Below, one piece after another: positions 36,374 through 46,205 of a stretch of DNA of 64,000 nt. Every line of letters starts with the position of its first letter. Within the stretch, counting starts at the first letter, position 1. The notes beneath the pieces were generated by a model. It was not told the DNA's origin. It was given only the letters and a program-made list of their open reading frames with translations, and ran no database searches. The position numbers and the translations under genes are program-made. This stretch comes from CAVPJW01 sp963705525 (GTDB lineage Bacteria; Acidobacteriota; Vicinamibacteria; Vicinamibacterales; CAVPJW01): the NCBI GenBank assembly GCA_963705525.1, contig CAVPJW010000007.1, positions 806,001-870,000 of the forward strand, written 5' to 3'.

Positions 36374-38803
36374 GTGCTGTTGAGCCTCTTGCTTCGGGAC
36401 TTGCGTCATGCGTGGCGGCTCCTGCGACGGCAGCCCGCGTTCACCGGTGTGGCGATTCTGACCCTGGCGCTCGGCATCGGCACGACGACGGCGGTCTTTA
36501 CGATCGTGAACGGCGTGCTGCTTCGACCATTGCCGTATCGTGATCCGAGTCGCCTGGTGATGCTCTTTTACGGACACCAGGGACGCGTCTCGCCATGGCT
36601 CTCTCCACTGAATGTTCGCGACTACGTCGGCCCGAGCGAATCGTTTGCCGAGGCATCCGCCGTGGTGCCAATCACCGTCAACATGACCGGGCTCGGCGAT
36701 CCGGAACGGCTCCAAGGCGCGAGAGTCTCTTGGAATTACTTCAGACTGCTGGGCGTCTCGATGGCTCTCGGTCGCGCGTTGGCGGAAGGCGACGCTCAGG
36801 GCGACGGCAACCAGATCGTGCTCTCGGACGGCCTCTGGCGACGTCGATTCGGCGGTCGTCCGGACGTCGTGAACTCGACGACGACGCTCGACGGCCAGAC
36901 GTGACGATTGTCGGGGTCGCTCCGGCCGCCCTGAAGTTTCCGGCCGCCGCAGAGTTCTGGCAGCCGCTCATCTTCAAGCCGCGTGACCTCGCGCCCGCGG
37001 CACGCGGCGCACAGTGGGTGCAGGTATTGGCCCGCTTGAAGGACACCGTGTCGCCCAGCCAGGCGACAACCGCGCTGCAAACGGTGGCCGATCGCCTGGC
37101 CATGGAGTTTCCCCAAACAGAAAAGGACGCGACGCTACTGGCCACTCCGCTGCACGAGCGGATTGTTCGCGACATTCGTCCCACGTTGGTGACGCTGTTC
37201 GGCTCCGTCACGCTCGTGCTGCTCATCGCGTGTGCGAACGTCGCGAATCTGCTGCTCGCGCGGGGGCAGGCTCGTGGTCGCGAGGTGGCCGTGCGGGCTG
37301 CCCTCGGCGCGAGTCGGCGCCAGCTGATCGCGCAGTTGCTGACAGAGAGCCTCGTCCTGGGGGTGCTCGGCGGCGCGGCCGGTGCGGGTGTTGCCTTCTC
37401 TTGTGTGCGCGCAGTGGTGCTGCTCGGGCCGACGTCGATCCCGCGTCTGCCGGATCTGTCGGTCGACATGCACGTCCTGGCCTTCGGCTTGGCGATGACA
37501 CTCGTCACGAGCATCGCGTGTGGGCTGACACCGGCGTTGGCGGTATCCGGACGGTCCAGTGAACGGTTCGTCGCGTTGAGTAACCGTGGGACCATCGGCG
37601 CGAGCGGAACGGGTGCTCGACGGGTTCTCGTCATCTCGGAGTTGGCGGGCGCAGCGATGCTGTTGGTGGGGGCCGGCTTGCTCATTCGCAGCTACGTGCA
37701 GCTCCAGCATGTCGAGCCTGGCTTCGAACCCGAAGGCGTCATGACGTTCAGCGTGTCGTTGCCGGCCGCCAGGTATGCAGATCCCGCGAGTCCGCGAGCG
37801 TTCGTGTCGGCGCTGCTCTCGCGACTGAAGGCGGAACCCGGTGTTCGAGTCGGCGGCAGTGGCGATGGGCCTTCCATTCACGAGCGATCTCAATGCCATA
37901 ACCGGCTTCCGTCACGAAGGGCAGGCGGAGCCGGACTCTGCATCGATGCCGACTGCCTCTATGCGGATCGTCAGCCCTGAATACTTCGAGATGATGAAGA
38001 TCCCGATCCGCGACGGCCGACCATTCGACAGGCGTGATACGGCGACGAGTCCGGAGGTCGTCCTCATCAACGAACGGGCCGCACAGCGATTCTTCTCGGG
38101 ACAGAACCCCGTTGGACAACAGATTCGAGTCGGCGCGGAGCTCGCGCGCGACGCGCGCAGCGGACCGAAGACGATCGTCGGCGTCGTGGGTAACATCAAA
38201 TACGGCGGCCTCGACGAGGACACGCCGGCCGAGATCTACCTGCCGTACGAGCAGCACCCGGTGGACGCCTTCACTGTCGCTGTGCGCACGTCGGCGAATC
38301 GCATCGCCTCCATTCCCACGCTGCGGCATGACGTGGCCGGGCTCGATCCATTGCTGCCTCTCGCAAATGTCAAGAGGCTCCCAGCGCTTGTCGATGCGTC
38401 GCTCGCTGGACGCCGTTTCACGATGCTCGTGCTCCTGGCCTTTGCCGCCATCGCGGTCGCGCTTTCCGTCGATCGGCGTCTATGGTGTGCTCGCATATCT
38501 GGTCGCTCAGCGGAGGAGAGAAATCGGTCTTCGGTTGGCCATCGGCGCTTCGCCTGCCGACGTCGTCTGGTTGTTCGTGCGCGAAGGCGCAGCGCTGACT
38601 CTGGTTGGCTTGGGCGCCGGACTGGCCGGCGCACTTGCGGCCGGCCGGTGGATCTCGGCTCTGTTGTTCGGCGTCACGCCAGCCGATCCGGGACGCTCGC
38701 GATCGTCGCGTGCGCGCTGGCGGGCGCGGCTGCATGTGCGACCTACGTGCCTGCGCGAAGGGCCGCAGGCGTCGATCCAAGCGACGCCCTCAGGGCCGAG
38801 TAG
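36374..38803 (+). CDS. Long FtsX/MacB-type ABC permease, frameshifted
   Basis: About 810 residues and a second ADOP-type permease. N-terminal helix TGVAILTLALGIGTTTAVFTIVNGVLLRPLP, MacB core (SPLNVRDYVGPSESFAEASA, YFRLLGVSMALGRAL), first FtsX core (LIACANVANLLLARGQARGREVAVRAALGASRRQ), second periplasmic domain (SPEYFEMMKIPIRDGRPFDRRD, VGNIKYGGLDEDTPAEIYLPYEQ), final core (VAQRRREIGLRLAIGASPADV) and CATYVPARRAAGVDPSDALRAE. Frame breaks fall near 36900 (one base missing before GTGACGATTGTC), 37850, 38465 and 38690. The GTG start follows GAGGAGG. No ATPase gene is adjacent. Confidence 0.82.
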
Positions 38804-38887
38804 GAGAGTTCATTCGCTACCACGCACCCGATCGGACAGGAGTGCTGGGCGCTCTCGAGTTGACCCGCATAGACACGACGCCAACTA

Positions 38888-39268
38888 CTACGTCTGCTGG
38901 CCCCGTCGCAGACCCCACAGTCCGCGCGCCGAGCGAATGAAGGTGAAGCCCCCGATCCCGCCGAGCGCCCAGAGTGTCCAGACGAAGAAGAAGCCGCCGG
39001 CGGACTTGGCGATCTCGCCATAATGCGCCCCCCTCATGTGGATGACGGGCATACCCGCCGCGAACAACCCGACGAGCAGCATGATGACGTACCCCGATCG
39101 CCGTTCGGCGAGCACCAGCGTCCCGTACAGGAAGACGACGAGGACGATCAGCGCAATGTTTGAGGGCTCGGCCTTCGATATCCCTCGGACGATGTCGTCC
39201 GTAATGTGAAGCGTCAGCAAGAGGATCGAGAGCAGAGACGTGACGACCAAGATTGTGTCTTGTTTCAT
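38888..39268 (-). CDS. Small four-helix membrane protein
   Basis: 126 residues with helices at ILVVTSLLSILLLTLHI, NIALIVLVVFLYGTLVLA, VIMLLVGLFAAGMPVIHM and GGFFFVWTLWALGGIGGFTF. No recognised family. Its ATG follows GGGAGTATCCA, an acceptable ribosome site. It is convergent with the permease gene and stands alone. Confidence 0.75.
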   Translation of the reverse strand: MKQDTILVVTSLLSILLLTLHITDDIVRGISKAEPSNIALIVLVVFLYGTLVLAERRSGYVIMLLVGLFAAGMPVIHMRGAHYGEIAKSAGGFFFVWTLWALGGIGGFTFIRSARGLWGLRRGQQT

Positions 39269-39354
39269 TGGATACTCCCCGAGTTCGATTCCGCGCCGGT
39301 CGAATCCGAGCCGGCGTAACGCCTACACCTGAGCCGCGGCGGCGCAACAGCCTT

Positions 39355-39945
39355 TCACTCGATCGCGCCGACGGCTTTAGTTGCTGTTGGACGGCACCCC
39401 GTTATCGAGAAAAGGAACTGCGACCGCTGCCATGTGAGCTTCATCTGAACCTGCTCACCCGCTGTGCATTGGTTGGCGAACTCCCACCAGCACTGTCCGA
39501 TTGGAACGGCGAGTACCAGGGTATACCCATCGAGCGTGACGGAGCGGATTCGATCGGTACCGATAGCCTGCGTCTCGAAGGCGCCTTGAACATGGTGGAC
39601 GACCTGGCCGTGGATCGGATCTACTTCGAACGTTCCCCAATAGGCGTCGAACCCTTCGACCATTTTGGCTAGTTCCATTGGCGTGGGCGTTGTCGGCTGT
39701 TGCGGCCTGGTGCGATCCTGACGCCCGTACGCGACGATCATTTGGCCGTCCGCGAGATAGACCAGCGACCCAGAGACCGAAGCGCCAAAGGGTAGAAAAG
39801 TGCGCCCGTCCGCTCGCACGGTTTCGAACCGGACGAGATGCCACGTGCCGAGCAGCGCTTTCGTCGAATTCGCATGTTTGTTCTTAGCCGTCCGTTGAGC
39901 CGATACGCTCTGGAAAAGCACGAACACTGCAATGCCCGCCACCAA
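39355..39945 (-). CDS. Secreted lipocalin-like domain protein
   Basis: About 196 residues. A TTG (39945) or GTG (39942) start gives the signal peptide MVAGIAVFVLFQSVSAQ; the frame is open further upstream to 40047 but without a signal at its front. The body has LLGTWHLVRFETVRADGRTFLPFGASVSGSLVYLADGQMIV, then MVEGFDAYWGTFEVD and VVHHVQGAFE, the repeating GTW/GT-Y-D strands of the lipocalin-like domain (Pfam PF13924). It is divergent from the DHFR-like gene and related to the lipoprotein at 40812-41321. Confidence 0.75.
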   Translation of the reverse strand: MVAGIAVFVLFQSVSAQRTAKNKHANSTKALLGTWHLVRFETVRADGRTFLPFGASVSGSLVYLADGQMIVAYGRQDRTRPQQPTTPTPMELAKMVEGFDAYWGTFEVDPIHGQVVHHVQGAFETQAIGTDRIRSVTLDGYTLVLAVPIGQCWWEFANQCTAGEQVQMKLTWQRSQFLFSITGCRPTATKAVGAIE

Positions 39946-40170
39946 AAAAGCAGACGAGTCTCCGCAGAGCCTTTCGTGGCATGGATCTTCGAACCATGAG
40001 AGGGTTGCGCCTTTGCTGCCTGACTTGCAATGGACTGGACCGCTCAAGTAAACAGCCTGAATTCGAGTTGCGCGACGCGCACACTTAAGTTACAACGTAC
40101 GTCTTTTGGAACGTGACTTCGAACATTCGGAGCGCCGGCTGAGCATAACGAAACGTCCTACTTCTCTCGT

Positions 40171-40746
40171 ATGGCGAAGTTGATCTACATCACCAATACG
40201 TCGCTCGACGGTTACGTGGAGGATGCAACCGGTTCATTCGATTGGGTCAATCCCGATCAAGTTTTCGTGTTCATCACTGAGTTGTTGCGGCCGATCGGAA
40301 CCTATCTCTATGGGCGGCGACTCTATCAGACGATGGCCTACTGGGATGCGCCGATGGAGGGCTCTCCACCCAACCATCTCGACTTCGCACGGATCTGGCA
40401 GAAGGCCGAGAAGATCGTCTTTTCACGAACGCTGACGGGCGCTACGACACGCAACACGCGTGTCGAGCCTGACTTCGACGTCGAGGCTATTCGGAAGCTC
40501 AAGCGGGAATCGGAGCACGACATCGGCATTGGCGGCGCCGAGCTTGCGGGGCTTGCGGTCGAAGCCGATCTCGTCGACGAATGTCACCTGTTTCTCAACC
40601 CGGTGATCGTCGGCGGCGGAAAGCCGGCATTCCGAGCCGCTTTACGACGGAATCTCGAACTCCTCGAGACGCGCCGTTTCGGCACCGGAGTCATCCACGT
40701 GCGCTATCGCGTCCGAGGCAGTACGCCGGACCTCACAAATCAATGA
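40171..40746 (+). CDS. Dihydrofolate-reductase-like (RibD C-terminal) protein
   Basis: 191 residues with the RibD-C/DHFR fold. ITNTSLDGYVEDATGSFDWV is the N-terminal substrate-pocket signature, LYGRRLYQTMAYW follows, then KIVFSRTL, IGIGGAELAGLAVEADLVDECHLFLNPVIVGGGKPAF, which binds NADPH through the GG pair. Family members are widespread, with few known substrates. Monocistronic as far as can be seen. Confidence 0.9.
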   Translation: MAKLIYITNTSLDGYVEDATGSFDWVNPDQVFVFITELLRPIGTYLYGRRLYQTMAYWDAPMEGSPPNHLDFARIWQKAEKIVFSRTLTGATTRNTRVEPDFDVEAIRKLKRESEHDIGIGGAELAGLAVEADLVDECHLFLNPVIVGGGKPAFRAALRRNLELLETRRFGTGVIHVRYRVRGSTPDLTNQ

Positions 40747-40811
40747 CCACGTCGCGAGTCGGTTGACGTTCCTGGTCGCCAGTTAGCGTCGGACTCTGCA
40801 CGATCGACCAC

Positions 40812-41321
40812 CTATTTCACGCGCTCCCAGACGACTCGCCAGCGTTCGTCCGGATTCGCGGAGCTGAGCACCAGGCGATCGCCGTCGACCTCATAGCGGC
40901 GCTGGTAGGCAGCCCCGACCAGGTTTGGCCGCAACTCACCTTCGACGTGGTGGGTCACGATGTGTTTGGCCTCGTCGACGTCGTACGTGCCAAAGTAGGC
41001 GTCGTATGTTTCGACAACCTGACGGACCTGCTCCGGAGTCCATGCCGCTACTTCACCAGGACCTTCGGGGACCGGTGGAACAATCGGCCGGGGAACCACC
41101 ATGCTCTGGGTGGCCATGCGCCCTTCCCGGGTATAGATGATGGTGCCCACGGCGCGTGGGCTCTCGATCGGCCGACCGGCGGAGTCGGTCATTTCGACGG
41201 CTCGCAGAGTCCACGTGCCAACGAGCGGCGATGATGTGCCACGGGCCGCTGAACGGTCCGGCGCGCAGCTCGATGCGCCAACTGCCAGCACCATAAGCAC
41301 GAATCGACTGGCATTCAACAA
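40812..41321 (-). CDS. Lipocalin-like lipoprotein
   Basis: 169 residues. MLNASRFVLMVLAVGASSCAP ends in a lipobox (ASSC), so the mature protein is probably anchored by a lipidated Cys. The rest (LVGTWTLRAVEMTDSAGRPIESPRAVGTIIYTREGRMA, VVETYDAYFGTYDVD, IVTHHVEGELRPN) repeats the plan of the secreted lipocalin-like protein at 39355, which makes the two distant paralogues separated by the DHFR-like gene. Confidence 0.82.
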   Translation of the reverse strand: MLNASRFVLMVLAVGASSCAPDRSAARGTSSPLVGTWTLRAVEMTDSAGRPIESPRAVGTIIYTREGRMATQSMVVPRPIVPPVPEGPGEVAAWTPEQVRQVVETYDAYFGTYDVDEAKHIVTHHVEGELRPNLVGAAYQRRYEVDGDRLVLSSANPDERWRVVWERVK

Positions 41322-41766
41322 TATTTCCCCACTTGCGCAGATGCAGAGGCTGCACGGCCTAACGAGTGATGGGGTACACCGCTCGAGTCAGTTCGCAGCC
41401 ATTGCCAGCAGAATGAGCCGCTCTCCCCACCGACATCTTGCTGAGCGACCGGATGCTAGCACCGGTGGGCGCTCGCCCGCTCGAATTACGTTGGCTGCCG
41501 ACGGCGAAATTGATTGTCGGTTGCTCGCAGTCTGCAGACACCTTGCGCGAGATTGTCCGCTGTATGCCTCTACTTGAGGGAATTGGCTGGGAGGCAGGGA
41601 TTCGAGCCGAGTCGCGCCCCTGCCACAGCGGAGCCCGCTCGCGGCAGGCGCGAAGCGCGAGTCGCGGCGTGCCCTAGAAACCGGCCGAGCAGCCAACCGG
41701 GCCGGGCTGCAGCAGAATTGGGCGACGGGCTGCCGCGTGCCGTGTTGGACGCACTATCATTCACTC
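41322..41766. other. Gene-free stretch holding the left island repeat
   Basis: No gene is supported. The notable content is the 37-bp repeat at 41582-41618, followed by weaker similarity to the sequence after the right copy, including GGCCGAGCAGCCA near 41684 and 46293, with about 40 extra bases here. The region ahead of the repeat carries no recognisable coding pattern. Confidence 0.6.
41582..41618. repeat. 37-bp tRNA-3'-end-like direct repeat, left copy
   Basis: Identical over 37 bases to 46232-46268. On the minus strand it contains CTCGAATCCCTGCCTCCCAG, close to the T-loop and acceptor end of a tRNA, a common target of tyrosine recombinases. The flanking bases do not form a proper T-stem and no full tRNA is present, so it is a fragment or mimic. 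It probably marks the left attachment site of the island. Confidence 0.7.
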
Positions 41767-42741
41767 GTGCCCGAGGTGTCGACTCGAAGGTCCCGGCTGA
41801 TTACCGCCTTCCGGCGCCTGCGGCCGGAGGAGGGACTGCTCGCCATCGCATTCGTCGCCTCCGCCGTCCTCACCATCTACGCCAATGTCGACCTCTACCA
41901 GCAGCAGATCAACTCGCGGCGCATCCAGGGCGGCCTGCTGCGGCTCGCGGTGGTCGTCGGATTGGCCGCTATCCTGCCGTGGCTCGAGCGGACGCTCCGG
42001 CGCCGACAGGGCCCGCGCTGGTGGCTCGCAACGGCGGAGTTCGTCCGGATGTTTCTCCCCTTCGTCATGTGCATCGCGGTGTACACGAACCTGCACGACA
42101 CCGTGAGGTATGTGAACACGCATGACATTCACGCGTATTTGTCGTCGATCGAGGAGTGGATCTTCGGGGGCCAGCCTGTCCTCTGGGCCGAGGCGTACAT
42201 CACGCCGGCGAGAACCGAGTTCTTCAACGCCTTCTACGCGAATTTCTACCTCGTCGCGCCGTCGGTCGTCCTGATCCTCTGGTTCAGTGGCCGGTCAAAC
42301 GAGGCGCGCACTGCGCTCCTCGGCATCATCGTCTGCTTCTACACCGGTTACGTCCTCTACGTGCTCCTGCCCGCCGCGCCGCCGCGCCTGTACTACGCGT
42401 CGCTCGGTCTGTTCAAGGTGACGCTCCGCGGCGGGCCCATCACGAACTTCCAGGAGTACTTGATCGGAATGATGCCGAACCACGCGGAACGCGCGGCGTT
42501 TCCCAGCCTGCATTCGGCCGTCAGCTGCCTCAGCCTGTACTACGCGTGGAAGTACTGCCGCTGGTACTTCCCGATCCTGCTGGTGTTCGTGCTCCTGCTG
42601 CTCGCGTCCACGGTCTACCTGCGCCACCACTGGGTGGTGGATCTGCTGGCAGGCTTGTGCCTCGTGCCGTGGACCGTGTGGCTTGCGCCCAGGTACGAGC
42701 GGTGGTGGAAGGCGACCGTGAACTGCCAGCTAACGGCGTAG
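41767..42741 (+). CDS. PAP2-superfamily membrane phosphatase
   Basis: About 324 residues with six or more helices. The acid-phosphatase signature is clear: AAFPSLHSAVSCLSLYYAWKY supplies Ser-x-x-His and VYLRHHWVVDLLAG supplies Arg-x5-His-x3-Asp. The upstream extracytoplasmic part has LPAAPPRLYY, typical of the PAP2-like branch that acts on inositol-phosphate lipids or polyprenyl phosphates. GTG at 41767 starts closest to the conserved part; GTG at 41737 is in frame. It is the first gene of the 37-bp-repeat island and may process the lipid carrier used by the glycosyltransferase two genes on. Confidence 0.85.
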   Translation: MPEVSTRRSRLITAFRRLRPEEGLLAIAFVASAVLTIYANVDLYQQQINSRRIQGGLLRLAVVVGLAAILPWLERTLRRRQGPRWWLATAEFVRMFLPFVMCIAVYTNLHDTVRYVNTHDIHAYLSSIEEWIFGGQPVLWAEAYITPARTEFFNAFYANFYLVAPSVVLILWFSGRSNEARTALLGIIVCFYTGYVLYVLLPAAPPRLYYASLGLFKVTLRGGPITNFQEYLIGMMPNHAERAAFPSLHSAVSCLSLYYAWKYCRWYFPILLVFVLLLLASTVYLRHHWVVDLLAGLCLVPWTVWLAPRYERWWKATVNCQLTA

Positions 42742-42824
42742 CCGGCACCGCGGTTCCGCCATCGCGCGCGAGTCATCCTGCAACAAGGGGTCGCTTGGCA
42801 GATCCGTCAGGTTGCGTTTAGTCT

Positions 42825-43782
42825 ATGGCTGCTTATAGCTTGAAACGCGGAACAGTGACTCTTCGGCGTGCGTGGATGCTCACGGGGCGCGCTGGCCTCG
42901 GGGCCCTGCTCGGGTTGTGCGTTGCTCGAACCGCAGCGGCGCAAGATCCTGCGTCGCCACCACCGCTCTTCGGCCTGTTTTACGAAGCCGATTCGCCAGT
43001 GCCGGCTCGGGCGGACGATCCCCCGGGCGTTCCGCAGGCTCTTCACACCGGAGTCGTCCCTTCCGGCGCCAAAGCTCGCCGTGGCTGGTCACTCCACCGC
43101 GCTCGTGATCCCCGATCCGATCCCGTCGGCGAACCCTGCGACCACCCCCTCCATGGAGAAGGGGTCGATTGCGTGGCGCAGCCTCTTCCGGGACTCCATC
43201 GTCCTGCTGCTCGTCCAGCAGGCGTATCGGATCACCTTCGAAGACGGCAACCTGCAGGCTCTCCAGGCGGGGCCGTTCTTCGAGGAGTGGTTCGAATCGG
43301 CCGGCACCCTCTGCTGCTGGGACGATGGGGACAGGATGACGACGAACTACCTGTGGCACCCTCTGTTGGGGTCAACGACGGCATTCGTCTTTGCCAACAA
43401 TCACCGCGCGTCGCAGGAAACGCCGATTGGTAACACCAGTCGCTACTGGAAGGCGAAAGGTGCTCAGGGCATCTACTCGTTCATCTATGGCCTGAACTTC
43501 GAGCTTGGGCCGCTGTCGGAAGCCTCCATCGGCAACGTTGGCCTGACGCGGGGTCAGATGACGTACTGCGACCTCGTCGTCACGCCAGGGATCGGCCTGT
43601 TGATCTCCATGGGTGAGGACGCCATTTGGCTCCACATCATCGATCGCGTGAAACGCAACCACCTGTACTGGGGCAACACGCTGGCGCTGTTGTTGAATCC
43701 GACGCGGTCGGTCGCCAACGCGATGAGTTGGAAACGCCCGTGGAGGGGCCCCGCCTGGAGTGAGTCCGGGCGGACCCGCTGA
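42825..43782 (+). CDS. Secreted protein resembling DUF3943, frameshifted
   Basis: About 318 residues. The first frame gives a leader with the signal MLTGRAGLGALLGLCVARTAAAQ; the rest lies in the next frame after a break near 43065. The body (SIVLLLVQQAYRITFEDG, DRMTTNYLWHPLLGSTTAFVFANN, GIYSFIYGLNFELGPLSEASIGN, DLVVTPGIGLLISMGEDAIW, ALLLNPTRSVANAM) has the order of hydrophobic, Pro/Gly-rich blocks seen in DUF3943 envelope proteins. The function is unknown. It lies between the PAP2 phosphatase and the glycosyltransferase and may share their envelope role. Confidence 0.6.
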
Positions 43783-43805
43783 CGCGGCGGGGTGTCCGGG
43801 GAACT

Positions 43806-45593
43806 GTGGAGATAACGCCACCAGAGGTTAAACGCAGTCCGACGTCGCCAGCCGCGCGACCGACGGACGGACGGGCTCTCTTCGCCTCCCTGTTCCTCCT
43901 CGGCGTTGCGCTCTTCATCTTTCCGCTCACGCTGCACCACCCGCTGATCGATCCGGACGAGGGCCTCCACGCAGCCATCGCACAGGAGATGGTGGAGCGC
44001 GGTGACTACATCGTGCCGCGGTTTCTCGGGGAGCCGTTTCCCGACAAGCCCGTGTTCTTCTTCTGGGCGATGGCGGGCTCGCTCCGGTTGCTGGGGTTCT
44101 CCGAGCGGGCCGTACGGGCTCCCGGGCTCGCGTTCGGCCTGCTCGGCGCGATCACCACGGGGTTGCTGGCAGGGACGATCCTCGGGAGGCGGGGCGGATG
44201 GCTCGCAGGCATCTTCTACGCGACGCTGGCTCTGCCCATCGGCCTGATGCAGGTGCCGGTGCACGACCTTGCGCTCGTGCCGTTCACCAACGGAGCGCTG
44301 ATCACCTTCTGGCGCGCTGCACGTAGCCAGCGCGCGGTCGCAGTGCTCGCCTGGTCTTTGGCCGCCGGCGGGTGTCTCGGGCTCGCGATGCTCACCAAGG
44401 GGCTGTCCGGGGTCGCGATCGTTGGCCTGGCGCACGCCACCGTGTGCCTCCTCGAGCGCCGCCTCAGTGTCGTGGTCGTCCTTGGCGGTGTGCTGGCGCT
44501 CGCGCTCGCCGCGGCCGTTGCGGCGCCGTTCTTCCTGGCGATGGAACACGCGCAGCCTGGCTACCTGAAGTACTACCTGTTCGAGCGCCATGTGCTCGGG
44601 GCCGTCACCACGACGCAGCGCCACGGCACAGCGCCGTGGCACTACTACCTGCCGGTCGTTCTCGGCGGCGGCCTGCCGTGGATTCTCTATGCGCCGTTCT
44701 CGCTCGCCCGTCTCCGATCCCGCGCGCGGGACAACGCCACGGACCAGCGGTTCGGCGACGCCACGCGCCTCGGCTGGAGCCTGCTGCTGACGGGGACGCT
44801 GTTCCTCAGCCTGGCGAAGTCGAAGCTGCTCACCTACGCGCTGCCGGTGTTCCCAGCGATCGCTCTGCTGGCGGCGGTGGCGTGGCTCGCGTGGCTCGAG
44901 CGGGGGGAACAACATCCCTCCCGCTGGTTTGTGCGGATGCGCGTCGTGCAGGCCGGCTTCGGCGCAATGATCCTCCCCGCGGCGCTCGTGTTCGCGCCCG
45001 CAAAGTTCGCGGTCCCGCACGTCGCGTGGATGTGGGTCGTGGCCCTGACCATCGCCGGCGGCTGGTGGATCGCTGCGCGTCTGGCGGCACGTCGACTGGA
45101 CAGGGCAGCGGCGCTCGGCGCCACTCTGACCGCGGCGACGCTCGCCGTGTCACTCGCGATACTGGTGCCGCCGGTGGCGAACATCACGACGGCGCGCGAT
45201 TTGGCCAAGGCGATCAACCGCTCGGCGCAATTCCCGCCGGAGCTGTGGATGGTCGAGCAACGCCCGGGATCGCTGGTGTTCTACCTCGATCCCGCGTTGC
45301 GACGCGGGCTCACGGCTGATCGCGTTCTCTACTTGTCGAGCCCGCAGGTGCCCGAGCACGAGCCGGTGCCGGGCACGCTGGTTGCCGTCACAGTCGGGGA
45401 CTCACCGCGTCTCGCCCGGTACGTGCCCCTCGAGGGCCAGCCTTTCGAACCGGCGGGGCACTATCGCATCTACGACGGCCAGCGCCTGCTGCACGCTGAT
45501 GTCCCGCTCCACACGCGGCCGATCCCGTCCCACCAGCCGCACCATCGGGTTGTCGACCGAGCATCGCCCGACGATGGTGCGTCCAGACGCTGA
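43806..45593 (+). CDS. Family-39 (ArnT/PMT-like) integral membrane glycosyltransferase
   Basis: 595 residues with about eleven helices. The first extracytoplasmic loop has HHPLIDPDEGLHAAIAQEMVERGDYIVPRFLGEPFPDKPVFFFW. The Asp-Glu pair in DPDEG and the later KPVFFFW are the catalytic-loop signature of GT39/GT83 enzymes, which take a sugar from a polyprenyl phosphate and add it to lipid A or protein on the periplasmic face. MLTKGLSGVAIVGLAH and WHYYLPVVLGGGLPWILYAPF are also conserved. GTG at 43806. It begins 24 bases after the preceding gene and belongs to the island. Confidence 0.9.
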   Translation: MEITPPEVKRSPTSPAARPTDGRALFASLFLLGVALFIFPLTLHHPLIDPDEGLHAAIAQEMVERGDYIVPRFLGEPFPDKPVFFFWAMAGSLRLLGFSERAVRAPGLAFGLLGAITTGLLAGTILGRRGGWLAGIFYATLALPIGLMQVPVHDLALVPFTNGALITFWRAARSQRAVAVLAWSLAAGGCLGLAMLTKGLSGVAIVGLAHATVCLLERRLSVVVVLGGVLALALAAAVAAPFFLAMEHAQPGYLKYYLFERHVLGAVTTTQRHGTAPWHYYLPVVLGGGLPWILYAPFSLARLRSRARDNATDQRFGDATRLGWSLLLTGTLFLSLAKSKLLTYALPVFPAIALLAAVAWLAWLERGEQHPSRWFVRMRVVQAGFGAMILPAALVFAPAKFAVPHVAWMWVVALTIAGGWWIAARLAARRLDRAAALGATLTAATLAVSLAILVPPVANITTARDLAKAINRSAQFPPELWMVEQRPGSLVFYLDPALRRGLTADRVLYLSSPQVPEHEPVPGTLVAVTVGDSPRLARYVPLEGQPFEPAGHYRIYDGQRLLHADVPLHTRPIPSHQPHHRVVDRASPDDGASRR

Positions 45594-45791
45594 CGCGCGG
45601 GCTGGGCCCTGATGGTCTTGGCGCGTGAAGTCGGAAGGGGTGCGGCCCGGCCCGCCATGCCCATCACATGAATCCGCCTAGGCCCAAGCGGTCAGAGGCG
45701 AATCCGCCGTCTTTCGATTCGTCTTGAAGCCGAGCCAATGTGACGGTGTGGCCCTCTTTCAAGTCCAGTACTCTCAGGCCCTCGTTTAGAG

Positions 45792-46205
45792 ATGCTGGCG
45801 CTCCGATTCGGCGACATCGACTGGAGTCGCCAGTTGATCGTTCTTCGCGGCGAGACGATTAAGAGCCGCAAGACCCGTATGGTTCCGATCGCCACGGCAC
45901 GACTGCTCGCAGTTCTGAAGTGGCTCCACCTCGACGCCGCTGGCGAGAACAAGGCGGATGACGTCTTCGTGTTCAGCGACGAAAGCGGGGATCCGGTCGG
46001 CAGGTCCCGGACCGCGGAGCGCTACGACAATCAGAAGCTCGAGCATCTCCAGGTCGCCGCCGGCAAGCTCGAGAGCGGTAAATCATTCGACACGACCGGC
46101 GCCACTGCGTCGATGATGCCGACAAAGTTTCAAGATTCTTTCAAGAAAAGGCGAAAGTCGCCTCGATCAAGCAGCGGCCAAACACGCGGAGCAGACAGAA
46201 CCTAA
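45792..46205 (+). pseudogene. Tyrosine-recombinase (phage integrase) remnant
   Basis: Residues MLALRFGDIDWSRQLIVLRGETIKSRKTRMVPIATARLLAVLKWL are the start of a tyrosine recombinase catalytic domain: the Arg-rich box I has lost its upstream Arg, but TKSRKTRMVPI holds the conserved Lys turn. After DDVFVFSDESGDPVGR the sequence jumps to ERYDNQKLEHLQVAAGKLESGK, which I recognise as the extreme C-terminal tail of such integrases. The core with His-x-x-Arg and the nucleophilic Tyr is deleted, so it is dead. Its end is 27 bases from the right 37-bp repeat, the usual int-next-to-att arrangement. Confidence 0.75.

Noticed and set aside
41582..41618. An intact tRNA at the island ends
   Set aside because: The bases beside the T-loop-like sequence do not pair into a five-base T-stem, so it is a fragment or mimic.
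43554..45020. A 488-codon open frame on the minus strand
   Set aside because: It is Arg/Glu-rich antisense of the GT39 gene and the end of the preceding gene, a usual by-product of high GC, with no family-like motif.
46149..46163. AGGCGA-AAG-TCGCCT hairpin in the integrase remnant as a terminator
   Set aside because: Six-base stem without a T-run and inside the remnant; more likely part of the recombinase tail or att arm.
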